DNA of 64,000 bases from Pseudoalteromonas spongiae UST010723-006 (GCF_000238255.3 NZ_CP011039.1:359001-423000), one strand, 5' to 3'. Counted from the stretch's first letter, positions 10,188 through 19,955 are shown. Program-made: numbers and translations. The notes: generated from the letters alone by a model not told the origin.

Positions 10188-10247
10188 ATGTATGAACTCA
10201 GGTAGAATTAAGGGTTGTATTTGAACTGAAATTTTTAAAGGGATCCT

Positions 10248-12899
10248 GTGCGTTATCTAAAGCTATTTCTTTGCTTGTTAGTCGTATCACTTAGTCAGCC
10301 GTCATATGCTATGACTCCGTCACCGCAGCAAATTGAGCAATTTAAAAAGCTGCCAAAATCGCAACAAAAAGCACTTGCTAAGCAGTATGGGATCGATTTA
10401 AAACAACTTGATAAATCAAGTAAAGAGGTCGAAGAAGCGCTGCAAGATGAAAGCTTGTTAGTACAACCTCGTTCTGAGGAAGAAGAAAAAACAGAGGAAG
10501 AAAAATTCAAGCCGCAAATGGAAGAATTAAAGCCATTTGGTTATGAGTTGTTTGCGGGTGAGCCGATGTCGTTTATGCCAAGTGAAAATGCGGCAATTCC
10601 TGATTCTTACATTGTAGGTCCTGGTGACGAATTTCAAATTAATTTTTATGGTAAAGAAAGTGATAGTTTTGAAGTAGAAGTCGACCGTGAAGGACGTCTA
10701 ACAATTCCAAAGCTTAGCCCTGTTAACGTAGCTGGCTTACAGTTCTCAGAAGTAAAGAATTTAGTAAAAGCTAAAATTGAACAAGAAATAATCGGTGTTC
10801 AAGCGTTTGTTTCAATGGGACGCTTACGCTCTATGCGTATATTAGTTCTAGGTGAAGCATACAAGCCTGGTGCGTACAGTGTAACGTCACTTGCATCAGT
10901 AACTCATGCATTATTTGTTAGTGGTGGTATTACGGAAATTGGTTCACTTCGTAATATTCAAGTGAAGCGCCGTGGTAAGGTTGTGGCAGCACTGGATTTA
11001 TATGATCTTCTTACTAAGGGGGATAGCTCAAACGATATCGTACTACAATCTGGCGATGTAGTTTTTATCCCATCAGTTGGTAAGCAAGTAACTGTTTCTG
11101 GTTTAGTAAAACGTCCCGCTATTTTTGAACTAAAACAAAACGAAACAGCAAAAGACTTAATTCGTTTAGCCGGTGGTTTTAAGGCTGAAGCATTTCCGCA
11201 AAAAACAGTCATCGAACGCTATGCAGGTAATAGTTTTAAAACTGTATTAACAAAGGATTTCTCAAACACTGAAATTAATTATCAACCGCATGATGGTGAT
11301 GTTATTAAAGTACAAGGCTCAAGTGAGCAATTAGAAAATGCTGTGACTATTATGGGAGCAGTTTCTCATCCTGGTAATTATCAATGGAAACAAGGTAACC
11401 GAATTTCTGACTTAATCATATCTTTGAAATCTGATGTTTTACCTATCGCTGATTTTGATTACTCGTTAATCGTAAGAGAGAAGAACATTCGTGGTGATAT
11501 CGAATTACTTCAATTCTCATTAGTTGATGCGTTACAGAATGACCAGAACAATTTTGAGTTAAATCCGCGTGATATTATTATTGTATTCAGTCGCTTTGAA
11601 GAAAAAGCCGAAGAAAAGCGGTTGTTAACTGAACTCGCTTTGAGTGAGAAAGAGATCGCGCATCAAGCAAAAGTAGAGCAATGGCAAAAATTCGAAAATC
11701 GCAAATTTTTGGAGTTTATTGGCGAAGAAACCGAAGAGCTTGAGGAAGAGGAAACAACGCAATTAGATAACTTAACTAAACTATTGACCGGCCAAACTGA
11801 AGAATTGGAAGACGATGAGTATTCAGTATTTAGTCGAAAGAAATTGCTCGCACCAGTCGTTTTAAAGCTACAAAAACAAGCGTCAGCATTTGAAGATACT
11901 GCTTTAATAGCTGTTAATGGCCGTGTTCGTTATCCAGGGGTTTACCCATTAGTATCGAACGCCTCAGTTAAACTTGCAGTAAATGCTGCAGGTGGCTTGC
12001 TTGAATCAGCATATATGCAAAATGCAGAGGTTACGCGTGTTGTTAAAGGCGAAAATACAAGTGTTGAGCACATCGCTGTTAATTTATCTGAAGCTATAGA
12101 GAAACCAGAAAGGTTCACATTACAAAGTAAAGATTCACTTAATATTTTCCCTACGCCAAATTGGTCAGAGGAAAGAACAGTTAGCCTATATGGAGAAGTG
12201 CGCTTCCCTGGTACATATTCAATAAAGCGCGGCGAAACACTAGAGAATGTATTGAAGCGAGCAGGTGGATTAACTGATTTTGCTGCTGAAAATGGTGCTA
12301 TCTTCACTCGTGAGTCAATACGTACAAAAGAGCGTGCTCAACTACAAAAATTATCAGATGACTTACGTCGTGAAATTGCATCAAAGAGTTTCTCTAACTC
12401 AGTTACGGATGCGTCTCTTAGTTATGATGATACCGATAAGTTATTAAAAGATCTTGCAAAAGTTCAAGCGTTAGGGCGTTTAGTTATTGATTTACCAAAA
12501 ATCCAATCTGGCATTGTGTCGCTAGAATTAGAAAAAGGTGATGCGTTATATATTCCAGCTAAACAAAGTACGGTAAGTGTGATTGGTGAAGTAAACGTGT
12601 CTACATCTCACTTATATAGCGATAATTTATCGGTTGATGATTATCTTGAGTATAGTGGTGGTTTAAAACAAAGAGCTGATGATGATCGTATTTATGTTAT
12701 AAAAGCCAATGGTTCGGTTTATATCCCTAATGGCTCGAGCTGGTTTGCGGTTAGTAATAATAAGAATAAACTAGAGCCAGGTGATACGATTGTTGTGCCA
12801 CTAGATGCGGAATACATGAATCAGTTAACCCTTTGGAGTACGGCATCTCAAATTGTTTATCAGTTAGGTCTTGCTGCGGCAGCTATCTCAGCATTATAA
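10248..12899 (+). CDS. Large Wza-like polysaccharide export protein with multiple SLBB domains
   Basis: Outer-membrane polysaccharide exporter of the OPX family. The GTG start at 10248 has AAAGGGA upstream. The signal peptide is MRYLKLFLCLLVVSLSQPSYA, with no lipobox cysteine. A poly-export domain begins near residue 115 (YIVGPGDEFQINFYG). Repeated SLBB domains follow (GEAYKPGAYSV, GLVKRPAIFEL, GAVSHPGNYQW, GRVRYPGVYPL, GEVRFPGTYSI), with an acidic and charged insert at about 455-530. The C-terminus is a hydrophobic helix (about 860-883), as in Wza. At 883 residues it is more than twice Wza (379), in the class of Vibrio WbfF-like proteins. It opens the run that leads into the secretion genes. 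Confidence 0.88.
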   Translation: MRYLKLFLCLLVVSLSQPSYAMTPSPQQIEQFKKLPKSQQKALAKQYGIDLKQLDKSSKEVEEALQDESLLVQPRSEEEEKTEEEKFKPQMEELKPFGYELFAGEPMSFMPSENAAIPDSYIVGPGDEFQINFYGKESDSFEVEVDREGRLTIPKLSPVNVAGLQFSEVKNLVKAKIEQEIIGVQAFVSMGRLRSMRILVLGEAYKPGAYSVTSLASVTHALFVSGGITEIGSLRNIQVKRRGKVVAALDLYDLLTKGDSSNDIVLQSGDVVFIPSVGKQVTVSGLVKRPAIFELKQNETAKDLIRLAGGFKAEAFPQKTVIERYAGNSFKTVLTKDFSNTEINYQPHDGDVIKVQGSSEQLENAVTIMGAVSHPGNYQWKQGNRISDLIISLKSDVLPIADFDYSLIVREKNIRGDIELLQFSLVDALQNDQNNFELNPRDIIIVFSRFEEKAEEKRLLTELALSEKEIAHQAKVEQWQKFENRKFLEFIGEETEELEEEETTQLDNLTKLLTGQTEELEDDEYSVFSRKKLLAPVVLKLQKQASAFEDTALIAVNGRVRYPGVYPLVSNASVKLAVNAAGGLLESAYMQNAEVTRVVKGENTSVEHIAVNLSEAIEKPERFTLQSKDSLNIFPTPNWSEERTVSLYGEVRFPGTYSIKRGETLENVLKRAGGLTDFAAENGAIFTRESIRTKERAQLQKLSDDLRREIASKSFSNSVTDASLSYDDTDKLLKDLAKVQALGRLVIDLPKIQSGIVSLELEKGDALYIPAKQSTVSVIGEVNVSTSHLYSDNLSVDDYLEYSGGLKQRADDDRIYVIKANGSVYIPNGSSWFAVSNNKNKLEPGDTIVVPLDAEYMNQLTLWSTASQIVYQLGLAAAAISAL

Positions 12900-12910
12900 C
12901 TTAAAAAGGG

Positions 12911-12927
12911 CTCAGGTTATGCCTGAG
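12911..12927 (+). other. Intercistronic hairpin after the SLBB gene
   Basis: A 6-bp stem CTCAGG/CCTGAG lies between the SLBB gene and the nitroreductase gene. The T-rich tail is poor, so partial attenuation or mRNA end protection is more likely than full termination. Confidence 0.45.
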
Positions 12928-12952
12928 TTCTATTGGTTATCGGAGTTTATTC

Positions 12953-13990
12953 TTGAAAGCAATTAAGAAAATTGTGAAGCAAGCTATTTTGATAAATCAA
13001 AAATTGCTTTGGCCTTTGGCTTCAAAATCCCCCCTCTTATCTAGATTATATTATTGTTTTTTTGACTCAGCTTTTGGTTTTGAACAGCAAGCATTATTAA
13101 AAGCCAAAATTCAATATTTTAGTAATAAAGGTGTACAGAAAGAAACAAGTTCGCTACTTCGTCGAAATATTCATCGGTTGGAAAAAGGCTTAATTATGGA
13201 GCCTCGCCGTGAGATATTTGCACTTGAATATATAGCGGAGACAGTTGAAGCATATCTGGTAGCTTGCCAACGCAAAACGTTCTCAACAAGTGAATTAAAT
13301 TGGGCATATTCAGTCTTGTCTGAATACTTTGAAGTAGTTTCAGTAACGAACAAAATAGTCGCCAATGCTAGTTGCCGATTTAATTCTATTGAGAAACGAA
13401 ATAACGCTGTTTGTAAGCCATATACAAGCGAAAAGCGTCAGCATCACACTGTTGGTTATGAAGCATTTTTAAACCTTTCTAAAGCTCGTCGTTCCACTAG
13501 ATGGTTTCTAAATGCTTCAGTTGAACAAGAAAAATTAACAAAGATGGTTGCAATCGCCTCTCAAGCTCCTAGTGCGTGTAATCGACAACCGTTTGAGTTT
13601 TTAGTTATTGAGGGTGACAAATTTAGGAAGCAAGTTGCAAAGTTACCGGGGGGAACAGTTGGTTTTTCAGACAACATTCCCTGCTTAATTGCTGTTGTTG
13701 GTGATCAATCCTATTACCCAATGGATCGTGATCGACATGTTATTTACATTGACTCGGGATTAGCTAGCATGCAATTAATGCTCGCAGCTGAGACACTAGG
13801 ATTATCATCATGTGCAATTAATTGGCCTGAACTCGAAAAGTTGGACAAAAAAATCTGCAAATTACTGAAGCTTCCGCAATACAAACGTGTAGTTATGTTT
13901 ATTGCGGTAGGTTATGCAAAGCCTTCGGGTGGAATTCCGTTCTCAGAAAAGAAATCAGCAGAACACTTAATAAAATATATAAAGGAATAA
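12953..13990 (+). CDS. Nitroreductase-fold protein of a surface-polysaccharide type
   Basis: A 345-residue protein whose C-terminal half is a nitroreductase (FMN) domain. ARRSTRWF near residue 177 and ASQAPSACNRQPFEF are the classic flavin-binding motifs. The first 170 residues are a distinct helical region with a RRNIHRLEKGL motif that I associate with nitroreductases in exopolysaccharide loci. Its substrate is unknown. The start is TTG 12953 with GGAG 7 bases upstream. It is followed one base later by a polysaccharide pyruvyl transferase, a recurrent pairing that suggests a role in glycan modification rather than nitro-compound metabolism. Confidence 0.8.
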   Translation: MKAIKKIVKQAILINQKLLWPLASKSPLLSRLYYCFFDSAFGFEQQALLKAKIQYFSNKGVQKETSSLLRRNIHRLEKGLIMEPRREIFALEYIAETVEAYLVACQRKTFSTSELNWAYSVLSEYFEVVSVTNKIVANASCRFNSIEKRNNAVCKPYTSEKRQHHTVGYEAFLNLSKARRSTRWFLNASVEQEKLTKMVAIASQAPSACNRQPFEFLVIEGDKFRKQVAKLPGGTVGFSDNIPCLIAVVGDQSYYPMDRDRHVIYIDSGLASMQLMLAAETLGLSSCAINWPELEKLDKKICKLLKLPQYKRVVMFIAVGYAKPSGGIPFSEKKSAEHLIKYIKE

Positions 13991-13991
13991 G

Positions 13992-15146
13992 TTGTTGTTA
14001 AATATTGAGATTAAAGGGGTTCAGTTCTCTAATAAAGGTGCTGAATTAATGTTAGAGGCAATATTACAGCAGCTCGATGTTCATCTTGGCGACTACCATC
14101 TAACACTTTCGCCAGGTCGTAATTTGCCGTACGTTAAACGAGCCAAGTTAGGGGCGTGGCAAAAGCTTAGCTTTCGACGTGGCAATTTAGATTTGACAGG
14201 TATTCTTGCAAAGTTACCAACAAAAATTCGTAATTTTCTGAAGCGCTATGGCATCGTAACAGAGGCCGATGTGGATGTTATTCTTAATGCCAGTGGTTTT
14301 GCCTATGGCGATCAGTGGCCAATGGCAGATCTGCGAAATACTGCTAAAGAAATTAAACGATTTAAAGCACTTGGCAAGCCTTATATTATATTACCTCAAG
14401 CATTAGGGCCTTTTCAGCGTGACGAGTTAAAAGAATTTGCTGAGGTGCTGATCAATGATACTGCCCTTACTTTTGCAAGAGACGATACTTCTTTTTCTGA
14501 ATGTGAAAAATTAAATAAAAGCAATAAGTTGTTTCAAAGCCCTGACTTTACAGCACTACTTGAAGTGCAACAATTTAATACAACAGAGCAGAAGACCGTT
14601 TGTTTAATTCCTAACAATAAAGTGGTATCTAAATTTAATCATGCGAATGCCGAACAGCAAAAGAATGCGTATTATGATTTTTGGATTGATACCTCAAATT
14701 TTTTTATCGATAACGGTTTTTTTGTCAAAGTACTAAACCATGAAGGCAAAGAAGATAAAGATATTTGCAACGCAATATTAGAAGCTGTCAACAATGAACA
14801 AATAGCTTTGATAGACGGTTTAAACTCAACCGAAATTAAAGGCCTAATAGGAAGTTGTGATGCTGTCGTAAGTAGTCGGTTTCATGGCTGTGTAAGCGCT
14901 CTTTGTCAGGGTGTTCCATGCTTGGCTACTAGTTGGAGTCATAAATACGAAATGCTGTATGGGGAATATGGGCTATCTGAAAATGTCATTGACTTCGGAC
15001 TTGAAAGACAAGAGTTAACAAATAAACTGAACCACTTTTTAAATGATTTGACTAATCAAACAAGTGTTTGTTTATTGCATGCAGAGCAAGTGAAAGAACA
15101 GAATAAAAAAATGTGGCAACAAGTTGTTGCAATCATCAAATCGTGA
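13992..15146 (+). CDS. Polysaccharide pyruvyl transferase family protein
   Basis: Members of this family (CsaB, WcaK, AmsJ) transfer a ketal pyruvate from phosphoenolpyruvate to a sugar of a lipid-linked glycan. The 384 residues show the N-terminal FSNKGAELML motif, the central stretch DVILNASGFAYGDQW, and the C-terminal SSRFHGCVSALCQGVPCLA, which is the most conserved part of the family. The start is TTG 13992 (tandem TTG codons) with AAGGA upstream. It is coupled to the nitroreductase gene and lies 61 bases before gspG. The acceptor glycan cannot be read from sequence. See findings for the S-layer anchoring idea. Confidence 0.85.
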   Translation: MLLNIEIKGVQFSNKGAELMLEAILQQLDVHLGDYHLTLSPGRNLPYVKRAKLGAWQKLSFRRGNLDLTGILAKLPTKIRNFLKRYGIVTEADVDVILNASGFAYGDQWPMADLRNTAKEIKRFKALGKPYIILPQALGPFQRDELKEFAEVLINDTALTFARDDTSFSECEKLNKSNKLFQSPDFTALLEVQQFNTTEQKTVCLIPNNKVVSKFNHANAEQQKNAYYDFWIDTSNFFIDNGFFVKVLNHEGKEDKDICNAILEAVNNEQIALIDGLNSTEIKGLIGSCDAVVSSRFHGCVSALCQGVPCLATSWSHKYEMLYGEYGLSENVIDFGLERQELTNKLNHFLNDLTNQTSVCLLHAEQVKEQNKKMWQQVVAIIKS

Positions 15147-15177
15147 TTTATCGACATAGGCTATGTGCCTTGATAAA
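15147..15177 (+). other. Intercistronic hairpin before gspG
   Basis: The outer stem TTTATC/GATAAA encloses the inner stem ACATA/TATGT, immediately after the pyruvyl transferase stop. There is no T-run. It could stabilise or process the downstream mRNA for secretion genes. Confidence 0.4.
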
Positions 15178-15207
15178 CTGCCAAGTCGAATTTATGGGAG
15201 TATTGAA

Positions 15208-15603
15208 ATGAAAAAAATGCGTGGTTTTAGCTTGATGGAGCTAATGATTGTTTTGATTATTTTGGGTTTACTAGGCTCTTTAGTTGCTCCAAAGTTATTT
15301 TCTAAAGTGGGCTCATCAAAGAAGAAAGCAGCTGTAGCTCAGATGCAAATGTTTGAGGCCGCAATAGATACTTATCGTTTAGATGTCGGTTCAATTCCTG
15401 CAAATTTAGAAGAATTACGTGCAAGTGCAAAAAGAGGATGGGACGGCCCTTATTTACCTAAAGCAATCCCAATGGACCCTTGGGGTAATCCTTATGTATA
15501 TGATGTACCAGGCTCAAATGGTAATCCCTATAGTATTAAAAGTTATGGTTTAGATGGGCAAGAAGGTGGAACTGACGAAAATGAGGATGTTATTCACCAA
15601 TGA
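15208..15603 (+). CDS. gspG: Major pseudopilin, GspG-like
   Basis: Main subunit of the periplasmic pseudopilus of a type II secretion-like machine. ATG 15208 gives a 131-residue prepilin with a short basic leader (MKKMRG), cut before FSLMELMIVLIILGLLGSL, with Glu at position 5 of the mature protein. The C-terminal calcium-site pattern of GspG is intact: DPWGNPYVYDVPG, SYGLDGQEGG and DENEDV. An upstream in-frame start at 15163 lacks a leader role and is rejected. Its stop overlaps the gspE start. Processing needs a prepilin peptidase (PilD/GspO), which is not in this window. Confidence 0.93.
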   Translation: MKKMRGFSLMELMIVLIILGLLGSLVAPKLFSKVGSSKKKAAVAQMQMFEAAIDTYRLDVGSIPANLEELRASAKRGWDGPYLPKAIPMDPWGNPYVYDVPGSNGNPYSIKSYGLDGQEGGTDENEDVIHQ

Positions 15604-17258
15604 TGAACTCAGTGGAAATTTTAATTGAGGATTTTTCAATTAGTTCGTCTGACATTGAAAAGGCGAAGTCCTACCAAAAGCGTTATCCAGGAAGACTAGA
15701 GCAAATTCTTGTTAGTATGGGAAGTTTAACAGAAGATGATTTATGTCCTTTTTATGCAAAACTTCTAAACTATCAGAAATTTGACGAGACGATTTGGGGT
15801 GATTGGACAATTCCGGATATTGAATTTTCGATACATGAGAAATTAAAAGAGCTTGATTGTGTATTGTTGTCGACACTTGAGAATAACTGGACCGTTGCCT
15901 GTAAAGATCCACTATCTTTATCCCTAATTAGCTTATTAAATGATTCGGCGAAAGAGGTTGAACTATTTGTAGCAACCGAAGCGCAGTTACAAAGATTCTT
16001 TTTCGAAATTCAAAATGCGTCAAACATTTCGCAAGAAGAGGAAGAGCTTAGTGGTGATGAAGAAGCGCGTCTTAGGGAGCTTGCATCTGAAGCGCCTACC
16101 GTTAATTTACTAAATTCACTAATTACAAAAGCCCTTGCTCGAAATGCCTCAGATATGCATTTAGAGCCTCATAAAGGTCGCTTGAGAGTAAGATACCGTA
16201 TAGATGGTGTATTGCATGAAGTTGAGTCACTGGCGCCAAAAATGCAACTACCGATCACGACACGTTTAAAAATCCTTTCGGGTATGGATATCGCGGAAAA
16301 GCGCCGTCCACAAGATGGTAAGATTGAGATGCGCGTTGCGAATCAAGAGCTTGATATACGCGTATCTGCTCTTCCTCTAAATGAAGGGGAAAGTGTTGTA
16401 CTTCGTTTTCTACGTAAAGACTCTATTCGGTACGATATGTCAGTTTTAGGGTTGTCAGCGGACACGCAGAAGTTGATTGGACAAGATTTGAAAAAGACGA
16501 CAGGTGTAATTTTACTTACCGGTCCTACAGGTTCAGGTAAAACCACAACCTTGTATACGTTTTTAAATGAACTTAACAATGAAGATGTTAAAATTATAAC
16601 TTTAGAAGACCCTGTTGAATATCAACTCGAGGGGGTAAACCAAGTTCAGGTGAATAGCGAAATTGGTTTTGATTTTGCTGCAGGGTTGCGCTCAATTGTT
16701 CGTCAAGACCCTGACATAATAATGGTTGGTGAAATTCGAGATAAAGAGACTGCGCAAATAGCACTTCAATCAGCATTGACTGGTCACCTTGTTTTTAGCA
16801 CTGTACATACTAATGATGCTGCAAGTGCGTACACGCGCTTATTAGACCTCGGAGTAGAAGAGTTTTTATTAAATGCAGCGCTTGTTTCAGTCGTTGCACA
16901 ACGTCTGGCAAGACGACTGTGCCCGCATTGTGCTGCACCTGATGATAATCAAACAGAACTAATGGAAAATTACCCTTTAGCTCAAGTAGCCTCAAATGCT
17001 GGCATTACAGAGCTAAATATTAAAAAGGCGATTGGGTGCGAGCATTGTAACAATACTGGATACAAAGGCCGTATTGCAATTAATGAATACCTTCGCTGTG
17101 ATGATGAAATTAAAGCAATTTCGAAAGATGAGCAGTTTATACCTAAAGCACAGGCTCATAACTCTCACTTGAAACGTAGGAATTTGCTTGAAGATGGTTT
17201 TTACAAAGTAGTGACTGGTGTGACGACAATTGACGAAGTCTTAAGGGTTGCAGGTTAA
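15600..17258 (+). CDS. gspE: GspE-like secretion ATPase
   Basis: Cytoplasmic hexameric ATPase that drives pseudopilus assembly. The 552 residues contain an N-terminal MshEN/N1E-like domain (about 1-140), Walker A GPTGSGKTTTLY near residue 307, the Asp-box region EDPVEYQLEGVNQVQV, Walker B with DIIMVGEIRD near 372, the His-box LTGHLVFSTVHTNDA, and a four-cysteine zinc site (CPHC near 440, CEHC near 480). The start overlaps gspG and the stop overlaps gspF, so translation is coupled. Confidence 0.96.
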   Translation: MMNSVEILIEDFSISSSDIEKAKSYQKRYPGRLEQILVSMGSLTEDDLCPFYAKLLNYQKFDETIWGDWTIPDIEFSIHEKLKELDCVLLSTLENNWTVACKDPLSLSLISLLNDSAKEVELFVATEAQLQRFFFEIQNASNISQEEEELSGDEEARLRELASEAPTVNLLNSLITKALARNASDMHLEPHKGRLRVRYRIDGVLHEVESLAPKMQLPITTRLKILSGMDIAEKRRPQDGKIEMRVANQELDIRVSALPLNEGESVVLRFLRKDSIRYDMSVLGLSADTQKLIGQDLKKTTGVILLTGPTGSGKTTTLYTFLNELNNEDVKIITLEDPVEYQLEGVNQVQVNSEIGFDFAAGLRSIVRQDPDIIMVGEIRDKETAQIALQSALTGHLVFSTVHTNDAASAYTRLLDLGVEEFLLNAALVSVVAQRLARRLCPHCAAPDDNQTELMENYPLAQVASNAGITELNIKKAIGCEHCNNTGYKGRIAINEYLRCDDEIKAISKDEQFIPKAQAHNSHLKRRNLLEDGFYKVVTGVTTIDEVLRVAG

Positions 17259-18457
17259 TGGAGTTTGATTACAGCGCGATAGATAAATCGGGAAGTCGTC
17301 ACCAAGGTGTTATTAGTGCAACGTCAAAGTTAGAAGCTCAAAAAAAATTAGCAAAAGATGGCCTTACACCAATTTCTATCAAAGAGGTCTCTGAAGGCTT
17401 ATCAATAGAGTCTCTTTTCGGTAACAAAGTATCTTTGGATCAACTTGAGTTTTTTACAAGTGAATTATCTTTGTTATTGGAAAGTGGTGTACGAGTGGAC
17501 AAAGGGATCGATATTATACGTCAATCTAATGTTCACCCAGCGCTTACTCGGCTATTGAATCAAATTGCTACATCACTCAAAAAAGGTACTTCTTTAAGTG
17601 AAGCGTTTGCTCAGCATGAGGAATTGTTTGGTCCACTGTATGTTTCTTTAATTCGCATTGGTGAGTCATCAGGCAACTTGGCTCAGGTTTTAGCAAGACT
17701 ATCAGCTGATTTAAAATTTCAAAAAGATCTTCGCTCTCAAATTGTGACTGCTCTCACGTATCCAAGCGTTATCTTCTTTGTCTGTATAATGGCTGTTTAT
17801 TTTGTGCTGACGTTTATTGTTCCAAAAATGTCAGGGATTTTCACAGATCTTGAGCAGGCACCTTGGTATACCCAAATGATCATTAACGTTAGTAACTTTT
17901 TTATTGATTATCAGCTTTTTATCGTAGGCGGAGTTGTAGCAAGTTTGATTGCTCTTGTTTACGGACTAAAAAAACCAGAGGTGAAAGAGTGGTTTTATTT
18001 AACGGGTAGTAAAATTCCTGGAGTGAAAAGCATAATTCTAACATCCGAGCGAATTCGTTTTTCTCAGTCTATGGCTATGATGTTGGAAGCAGGACTTCAA
18101 CTGGATGCTACATTATCTCTTTCGACTGGAACGCTTAAACATCCCGAATTAATTAGGGATGCACGGCTAGCGAGTAAGCAATTAAAATCAGGAAAACAGT
18201 TAAGCCAAGTGCTAGCTAAGACACGTATATTTTCAGACTTCTTTTTATCCATTATAAAAGTTGGTGAAGAAACGGGCAGGCTACCACGGGTTTTTTCAGA
18301 GGTCGCTAGTCGTTCACGTCAAGATTTGGAACAAGCCATTAAAAAGTTTACGACTTTGCTTGAGCCTTTGATGCTGATGTTCATGGGGGGCTTCGTTGGA
18401 GGGATAGTAATAACGATGTTAATGAGCATGGTATCAATAAACGATGTGGCATTTTAG
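17258..18457 (+). CDS. gspF: GspF-like inner-membrane platform protein
   Basis: Polytopic platform protein that couples the ATPase to pseudopilus assembly. The 399 residues contain two T2SSF cytoplasmic domains (FFTSELSLLLESGVRVDKGI and RFSQSMAMMLEAGLQLD), each followed by membrane segments (about 165-190, 218-240 and 370-395) and the family motif RIGESSGNL, repeated as KVGEETGRL. The start shares a base with the gspE stop. Confidence 0.96.
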   Translation: MEFDYSAIDKSGSRHQGVISATSKLEAQKKLAKDGLTPISIKEVSEGLSIESLFGNKVSLDQLEFFTSELSLLLESGVRVDKGIDIIRQSNVHPALTRLLNQIATSLKKGTSLSEAFAQHEELFGPLYVSLIRIGESSGNLAQVLARLSADLKFQKDLRSQIVTALTYPSVIFFVCIMAVYFVLTFIVPKMSGIFTDLEQAPWYTQMIINVSNFFIDYQLFIVGGVVASLIALVYGLKKPEVKEWFYLTGSKIPGVKSIILTSERIRFSQSMAMMLEAGLQLDATLSLSTGTLKHPELIRDARLASKQLKSGKQLSQVLAKTRIFSDFFLSIIKVGEETGRLPRVFSEVASRSRQDLEQAIKKFTTLLEPLMLMFMGGFVGGIVITMLMSMVSINDVAF

Positions 18458-18854
18458 TTTGCACAAAGGCTTCTCATTAATCGAGTTAATGGTGGTAATG
18501 GCAATTGTGGCGACACTATTGGCATTAACTGGCGGTCTGGTGGTTAAAAATGTAGATCAACAAGAGCGCTTAGTTGAAACTCAAAAAGTTAGACAAGTTT
18601 TTAAGTCGTTAAGCTATCAGGCGTACTATCGAGGCCAACCAATTACTATTCATGCATTGGACAAGCAATTGAAAATCTTAAGCAATGACAGCACAAAAGT
18701 GATCAATTTTGAGCAGCTTTCATTTGTGAAACAAAATTACCAAGTCAGTACAACGGCGATCATTACACCGAATAACGTTTTGCTAGAAGGTGCGCGTGGG
18801 AATATTTTATTAACATCTTTATTTGAGACGTTCAATACTGATGAAATGCGTTAA
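18444..18854 (+). CDS. gspH: Minor pseudopilin, GspH-like
   Basis: A 136-residue prepilin with leader MWHFSLHKG and cleavage before FSLIELMVVMAIVATLLAL. Glu5 of the mature protein is present. The rest is a short beta domain with no strong motif, as usual for GspH. It overlaps gspF by 14 bases and the next pseudopilin by 14. The assignment to H rather than another minor pseudopilin rests on order and size. Confidence 0.8.
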   Translation: MWHFSLHKGFSLIELMVVMAIVATLLALTGGLVVKNVDQQERLVETQKVRQVFKSLSYQAYYRGQPITIHALDKQLKILSNDSTKVINFEQLSFVKQNYQVSTTAIITPNNVLLEGARGNILLTSLFETFNTDEMR

Positions 18855-19248
18855 GGGTTTTACGCTCATAGAGGTACTGATAGCGGCAATTATACTATTT
18901 ACTTCATTGGCGATAATTGCGGATATATTTAAAGGCTCAACATTACTTGCAAACAAAGCTTCTGAAACAGCTCGAATGTACCAAGTTCATCCTACTGCAA
19001 TAAGTGCCATCAAGAGTCAGTTAAAAGATAAGGTTAAGGTAACTAAAGCTGCTGATGCAAATGGCCAAATTATTATTTTTGGGGTTGAGTACAACTGGCT
19101 AGCACAGCGAGTTGTATTTAATAGCCCGCCACCAGACTCTATTTCTGGCGCAGAATATCCAAATGTTTATGGGATATACGATGTAACAGTTGAAGCAAAG
19201 CTTGGGGATAAAATCCAAGACTTCACATTTAAGGCTGCAACATGGTGA
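18841..19248 (+). CDS. gspI: Minor pseudopilin, GspI-like
   Basis: A 135-residue prepilin. I choose ATG 18841 (MKCVKG, cleaved before FTLIEVLIAAIILFTSLAI) over the TTG at 18823, because it gives a standard basic leader. The FTLIEVLIA pattern with a short globular domain is typical of GspI. It overlaps the genes on both sides. Confidence 0.8.
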   Translation: MKCVKGFTLIEVLIAAIILFTSLAIIADIFKGSTLLANKASETARMYQVHPTAISAIKSQLKDKVKVTKAADANGQIIIFGVEYNWLAQRVVFNSPPPDSISGAEYPNVYGIYDVTVEAKLGDKIQDFTFKAATW

Positions 19249-19955
19249 AGCACAACAAAGGGTTTACATTAATTGAGTTAATGATAGCGAGTAGCTTACT
19301 GATGCTTGTTATGTACTCGGGGTATTTTGGTTATAGTTTGTATACTTCTAGTTGGCAAAAACGAACAGACTTATTTTGGCAGCAAACTCAAAAAGGCTTA
19401 GCATTTAATTCACTAGCACGTATGCTTGAGTCGATAAGTCCTTACGTGATCGAAAGCGACAATAATCAGCCTGCAATTTATTTTCACGCACAACGTGACT
19501 TTGCGATGTTTGTCACTGAATCTCCTATTTTTTCGGATACAAAATCGGTCGTAATGCTTTCATTTGAAACAATAAACGGGGTGCTCGCATTAACGTACAG
19601 AGAGAAAAATTTAGCTAACCAATTATTGTTAAAACAGTCCGATACTATGGATTGGCAACATAGGGTAATTCTTTTAGACAATTTAAAAAGTGGTCAATTT
19701 AAATACTTTGGTTTTGATTTACTTAGCAAAGCGGCAGGCTACTATGATGACCCACTAGCTGATGCAACAAATTTAGAAAACACAAAAGTATCACCCGAAT
19801 GGTATGAATCTCACAAACTAGAAGTTGTTCGTACACTTCCTTTAAAGCTAGCAGTCATCATTGAACATGACGAAGGTGTACTTTCGAATTTTGAGATTGC
19901 TTTGCCTGAACACGCTCATCGTAAATTGTTTAGGTATTTGCGAGAGGATGCATGA
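19242..19955 (+). CDS. gspJ: Minor pseudopilin, GspJ-like
   Basis: A 237-residue prepilin with leader MVKHNKG, cut before FTLIELMIASSLLMLVMYSGY. The size and the position after GspI fit GspJ. In known systems H, I, J and K form the tip complex that primes the pseudopilus. It overlaps gspI by 7 bases and gspK by 4. Confidence 0.82.
   Translation: MVKHNKGFTLIELMIASSLLMLVMYSGYFGYSLYTSSWQKRTDLFWQQTQKGLAFNSLARMLESISPYVIESDNNQPAIYFHAQRDFAMFVTESPIFSDTKSVVMLSFETINGVLALTYREKNLANQLLLKQSDTMDWQHRVILLDNLKSGQFKYFGFDLLSKAAGYYDDPLADATNLENTKVSPEWYESHKLEVVRTLPLKLAVIIEHDEGVLSNFEIALPEHAHRKLFRYLREDA

Noticed and set aside
15163-15207. Upstream in-frame start for the gspG pseudopilin
   Set aside because: It adds 15 residues before a standard prepilin leader; ATG 15208 gives the normal short basic leader.
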